This document shows positions 61,066-64,000 of a DNA stretch of 64,000 nt, piece after piece. The stretch covers positions 1-64,000 of the forward strand of contig CAYUSB010000006.1 of assembly GCA_964447205.1 (NCBI GenBank), read 5' to 3'. A program made the position numbers and the translations under genes. Origin of the DNA: JAEUKH01 sp964447205. GTDB taxonomy: Bacteria; Myxococcota_A; Polyangia; Polyangiales; Ga0077539. A model generated the notes under the pieces. The model was not told the origin of the DNA and did not search any database. It saw nothing but the letters and a program-made list of their open reading frames with translations. Every line of letters starts with the position of its first letter. The stretch's first letter is position 1.

Positions 61066-62529
61066 GTGACTACCCTCCCCGGGGTGAGCCCCGCGCCCCC
61101 GCGTCCTGCCCGTCGTGCCGAGGGGCTCCTCGCGCGCTTCGTGTGGACCACCGGGACCGCCCTGAGCCTCGTCGGGGCCGTGGCCGCGGTGACCTCGTAC
61201 GAGCTCACCGACGGGGCCCTGCGACGTACGGCCACTGCTCGGGCCTCGCTCCTGGCCCTGGTCACGGCCAATCGCCTCGCCCAGACGCCCCCCGCGGGGC
61301 GATGCCCGCTCCTGCGCGGGATCAACCAGCGGGACGGGGTTCGGGTGGGGATACGGACCGTCGCGGGGGACGCGGCGTTGTGCGGATTGCCCTGGCCCGC
61401 AGGGCTTCCGCGCGCGGTGGGCTCGGGGACAACGCGGGTTCTGACAGGCCAGGCGGGGCGTTGGGCCGTCGCCCGCGAACCCCTGGTGGCCCCCGACCTC
61501 GACCCCATGGCCCTGACCGTGGCCGTGGAGGTCCCGAACCTCCGGCGGGCGTGGTCACGGCTCGGACTGGAGCTGGTCCTGGCCCTGGCCGCGGCGGCCG
61601 TGGCAGGGATCGCTGCGAGCGCCCTGGTGGCCCGCGACCTGGCCGCGGACGTTCGGGCCGCCGCAGAGCTCGCCGCCCGGATGGCCCGGGGGGAGGTCCA
61701 GGAGGTGTCGGCCCTGCCCATGCACACCCCCGACGAGGTGGGGGCCCTGCTGGCGGCGTTCAACCGGCTGCAGCGGCGTTTCGCGGAGGAGTCGGCCCAA
61801 CACCGCGAGGCCCTCGTGCGCCTCGACGACAACGAGCGTCGGCGCGAGGCCACCGCGGCCACCCTGCGCCACGAGCTCCGGACGCCCCTCAACAGCATCG
61901 TAGGCTTCGCCGACCTGCTCCTGTCCGGGGCCGACGGCCCCCTCGCCGAGGCCCAACGCGAGGACGTCGAGGTCATCGCCCAGGCCGGCCGACACCTCCT
62001 GCGCATGGTCGACGACGTGCTCGACCTGTCCGCCATGGCCGCGGGCCGGTACGCCTTGCGGAGGGTTCCGTGTGACGTGGCCGAGATGACCCGCGAGGTC
62101 GTACGCGAGGCCCAGGGCGTCGCCCGAACCCGCGAGGTCGCCGTCACCCTGGAGGCTCCCCCCCGGGCCCTGCGACGGGCCGACCCCGTGGCGTTGCGAC
62201 GGGCCCTGACCAACCTCGTGCTCAACGCCATCGAACACGGCGGACAGCGGGTGACCGTGTCCCTCACCGAGCGCCCCGACGGGGTCCTCGCGGTGGCCGT
62301 ACGCGACGAGGGCCCGGGCATCGCCGCCGCCGAGCTGCGTCGTCTCTTCAAGCCCTTCGAGCGCGGGCGCGGGGCCGAGGCCCGGGGCGCAGGGCTCGGC
62401 CTGGCCATCACCCTCGGCCTCGTCGAGCTCCACGGCGGAACCCTCTCGGCCCACAGCGAGGTCGGCGTGGGGAGCACCTTCACCATCACCCTGCCCCGCG
62501 ACGACGAGTCGCCCGAGGCCGCCCCGTGA
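61066..62529 (+). CDS. Sensor histidine kinase
   Basis: A 487-aa membrane kinase from GTG 61066 (later GTG 61084 possible). It has an N-terminal transmembrane segment (TGTALSLVGAVAAVTSYEL), a ~100-aa periplasmic sensor, a second transmembrane segment (ELVLALAAAAVAGIAASALV), a HAMP-like linker (RDLAADVRAAAELAARMARG), then HisKA with His269 in RHELRTPLNSIVGFADLLL, and HATPase: NLVLNAIEHGGQRV (N box), VRDEGPGIAAAELRRLFKPF (G1/F), GAGLGLAITLGLVELHGGTL (G2). All catalytic motifs are present. No response regulator is adjacent. Stop overlaps the second kinase start (GTGA). Confidence 0.9.
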   Translation: MTTLPGVSPAPPRPARRAEGLLARFVWTTGTALSLVGAVAAVTSYELTDGALRRTATARASLLALVTANRLAQTPPAGRCPLLRGINQRDGVRVGIRTVAGDAALCGLPWPAGLPRAVGSGTTRVLTGQAGRWAVAREPLVAPDLDPMALTVAVEVPNLRRAWSRLGLELVLALAAAAVAGIAASALVARDLAADVRAAAELAARMARGEVQEVSALPMHTPDEVGALLAAFNRLQRRFAEESAQHREALVRLDDNERRREATAATLRHELRTPLNSIVGFADLLLSGADGPLAEAQREDVEVIAQAGRHLLRMVDDVLDLSAMAAGRYALRRVPCDVAEMTREVVREAQGVARTREVAVTLEAPPRALRRADPVALRRALTNLVLNAIEHGGQRVTVSLTERPDGVLAVAVRDEGPGIAAAELRRLFKPFERGRGAEARGAGLGLAITLGLVELHGGTLSAHSEVGVGSTFTITLPRDDESPEAAP

Positions 62530-64000
62530 CCCCGTCGGCCCGACGCTGCGGCCTCGCTGTAGGCGCCTGCTTCGCAGGGATCGTCGGGCTCCGGGCCCTC
62601 GGCGAGGCCTTCCTCGTGCCCTCCGACCCGGGGCGCGACGCCCGGACGGCCCTGGCCCTGGGGCTCGTGCTCCTCCCCCTGGGGGCGAGCCTCGGCTGGC
62701 CGACGGTCGGGCGGGTTCGGGCCCTGCCCCGACGGTGCACGGGGGCCCTCCTGGCCGGGGCCCTCCTCGTGCTCGGGTGGAGCTTCGTGGGGGGCTCGCC
62801 CGAGGGGATCCTGGCCGCGGGGGCGATGCTCGACGCCTCGTTTCTGGCCCTGGGTTCGGTCGTGCTCTACCCCGCCCTGCGCGCGGCCCTGCGCCCCTGG
62901 TCGGCCGGGCTGCCTCCCGCGGCCGTCGCTCCCCCCATCGCCCGCGGCGACCGCATCGAGACCCGCGGGGCCCTCGCCGTGGCCATCCCCTGCGCGTCCG
63001 CGGCCCTGCTCTCCGCGAGCCTCGTCCTGGTCCACCTGGCCGAGCAACAGCGCCTGGCCCAGGCCCACTCGGCCGCCCTCTTCGCCTCGGTCCTGCACAC
63101 CCCCGAGGGCCTGCCCGACCGCGGAACCACCCGCATCCTCGCCGCGGCCGGCTACACCCCCTCGGCCGCCTCCCCGGGCCGGCTCCGGGCCCCCCAGGAG
63201 CTTCCCGCCCGCCCCTGGGCCGTCCTGATCTTCCCCGCGGCCCTCGGGGTCGTCGGCCTCTGGATCGGGGCCCGCCTCGGACGCCGCCCCCGCCGGGCCC
63301 TCGACGCCCTCACCCGCCGGATGGAGGCCCTCGACCTCGACCGCCCCCTCCCCGCGGGAGCCGCCGACCTCGCCCCCGGGGCCAGCCGCGAGGTCCTGGC
63401 CCTGGCCCAGAGCCTCGACGCCCTCACCGATCGCCTCCACGCCATGAGCGACGACCAACGACGAGCCCTGCGGGCGCGCCTGGAGACCGCCCGGCTGCGC
63501 TCGTTCGTGCTGGCCGGGGTCAGCCACGACCTCCGGGGGCCCCTCAACGCCGTCCTCGGCTTCGCCAACCTCCTCCTCCTCGGGGTGGAGGGCCCCCTGT
63601 CGCCCGGACAACGCGAGAGCCTCGGGGCCGTGGTCCGCGGCGGCGAAGACCTCCTCCAGCGCATCGACGACCTCCTCGACGCGGCCCGCCTCGACGCCGA
63701 CCGGATGCCCCTCGACCGCAGCCCCACCCCCCTCGGGCCCCTGCTCGACGCGGCCCTCGACACCGCCCGCCGCCGCCTGGGCGACGCCGTCCTGCACCCC
63801 CTCGACCTGCCTGCCTCGCTTCAGGGCCTCTCCCTCGACGTCGACCCCCTGCGCGCGGCCCAGAGCCTCGGGGCCCTCCTCGCCCTCTGCCACAGCCGCC
63901 CCGGGGCCTCGGGCCCCCCGACCCTCTCCGTCGAGACCACCCCCGCCGCGGTGACCCTCACCCTCCAGTGCCCCGGGGTGGCCCTGACCGCCGCGGCCCT
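62526..64000 (+). CDS. Second sensor histidine kinase, truncated by the window edge
   Basis: GTG at 62526 overlaps the previous stop (TGA at 62527-62529). The frame is open to the window end, at least 491 codons. It has several N-terminal hydrophobic segments (ALALGLVLLPLGASLG, LAGALLVLGWSFVGG, GALAVAIPCASAALLSASLV), a second membrane anchor near VLIFPAALGVVGLWIGARLG, a HAMP-like linker, and a HisKA box with His334 (VLAGVSHDLRGPLNAVLGFA, FANLLLLGVEGPLSPGQRES). The ATPase domain would follow beyond the window. The two coupled kinases may share input, output or a heterodimer; no regulator gene is present in the window. Confidence 0.88.
   Translation, partial: MTPSARRCGLAVGACFAGIVGLRALGEAFLVPSDPGRDARTALALGLVLLPLGASLGWPTVGRVRALPRRCTGALLAGALLVLGWSFVGGSPEGILAAGAMLDASFLALGSVVLYPALRAALRPWSAGLPPAAVAPPIARGDRIETRGALAVAIPCASAALLSASLVLVHLAEQQRLAQAHSAALFASVLHTPEGLPDRGTTRILAAAGYTPSAASPGRLRAPQELPARPWAVLIFPAALGVVGLWIGARLGRRPRRALDALTRRMEALDLDRPLPAGAADLAPGASREVLALAQSLDALTDRLHAMSDDQRRALRARLETARLRSFVLAGVSHDLRGPLNAVLGFANLLLLGVEGPLSPGQRESLGAVVRGGEDLLQRIDDLLDAARLDADRMPLDRSPTPLGPLLDAALDTARRRLGDAVLHPLDLPASLQGLSLDVDPLRAAQSLGALLALCHSRPGASGPPTLSVETTPAAVTLTLQCPGVALTAAA

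Overview
The window is very GC-rich (roughly 70% or more by eye) and bacterial. It probably comes from a Myxococcota-type (Polyangia-like) genome. The signs are many lipoproteins with Asp/Ala/Val-rich linkers after the lipobox Cys, secreted Cys-rich/FG-GAP and formylglycine-generating-enzyme (FGE) fold proteins, a CarF/PEDS1-type plasmalogen desaturase, an Imm26-like protein and stand-alone histidine kinases. No rRNA and no CRISPR array were seen. One tRNA-Ala(CGC) is present.

Layout. 0-10 kb: a winged-helix-like protein, glucose-6-phosphate isomerase with a C-terminal helix-turn-helix-like tail, a 994-aa Cys-rich/FG-GAP lipoprotein, a metallophosphoesterase, an iodotyrosine-dehalogenase-like nitroreductase, an M23 peptidase and two envelope proteins. 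10-20.7 kb: an M28 peptidase lipoprotein, an Imm26-like protein, a Uma2-family protein, two divergent paralogous ATP-grasp ligases, a pseudokinase/polytopic membrane protein, and purD. 20.7-32.2 kb: small membrane proteins, msrB, clpB, a metallo-beta-lactamase-fold hydrolase, an amidase, arsS, a Nudix hydrolase and cysK-cysE. 32.3-38.5 kb: a lower-GC segment with a secreted metzincin-type protease, an FGE-fold lipoprotein and a small lipoprotein broken by an in-frame TAG. It is bracketed by ~97-bp direct repeats that include the 3' end of the carF-like gene. 38.4-53 kb: carF-like desaturase, an ion permease, several proteins of unknown function, a RetSat/CrtISO-like oxidoreductase, yaeQ, a second lower-GC FGE lipoprotein and a 5'-nucleotidase-like protein. 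53.4-64 kb: tRNA-Ala, glutaryl-CoA-dehydrogenase-like gcdH, a three-gene ATPase/HNH/FGE operon, a membrane protein, a rhomboid protease and two overlapping histidine kinase genes; the second runs off the window.

Most notable. (1) A Septu-like (PtuA/PtuB-type) defence operon whose genes overlap by 4 bp. Its third gene encodes an FGE-fold protein and is interrupted by a 159-bp palindromic MITE with 18-bp perfect terminal inverted repeats and a TAT duplication. (2) A dispersed family of long imperfect palindromes built on GCAAGGG-type arms. It occupies every convergent intergenic gap longer than 100 bp, and the core is seen in both orientations. (3) The direct-repeat-bounded low-GC island next to carF. 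(4) A readable 40-codon open frame beyond an in-frame TAG. Gene starts were chosen from overlaps, signal sequences and family alignment by eye. No database search was run.
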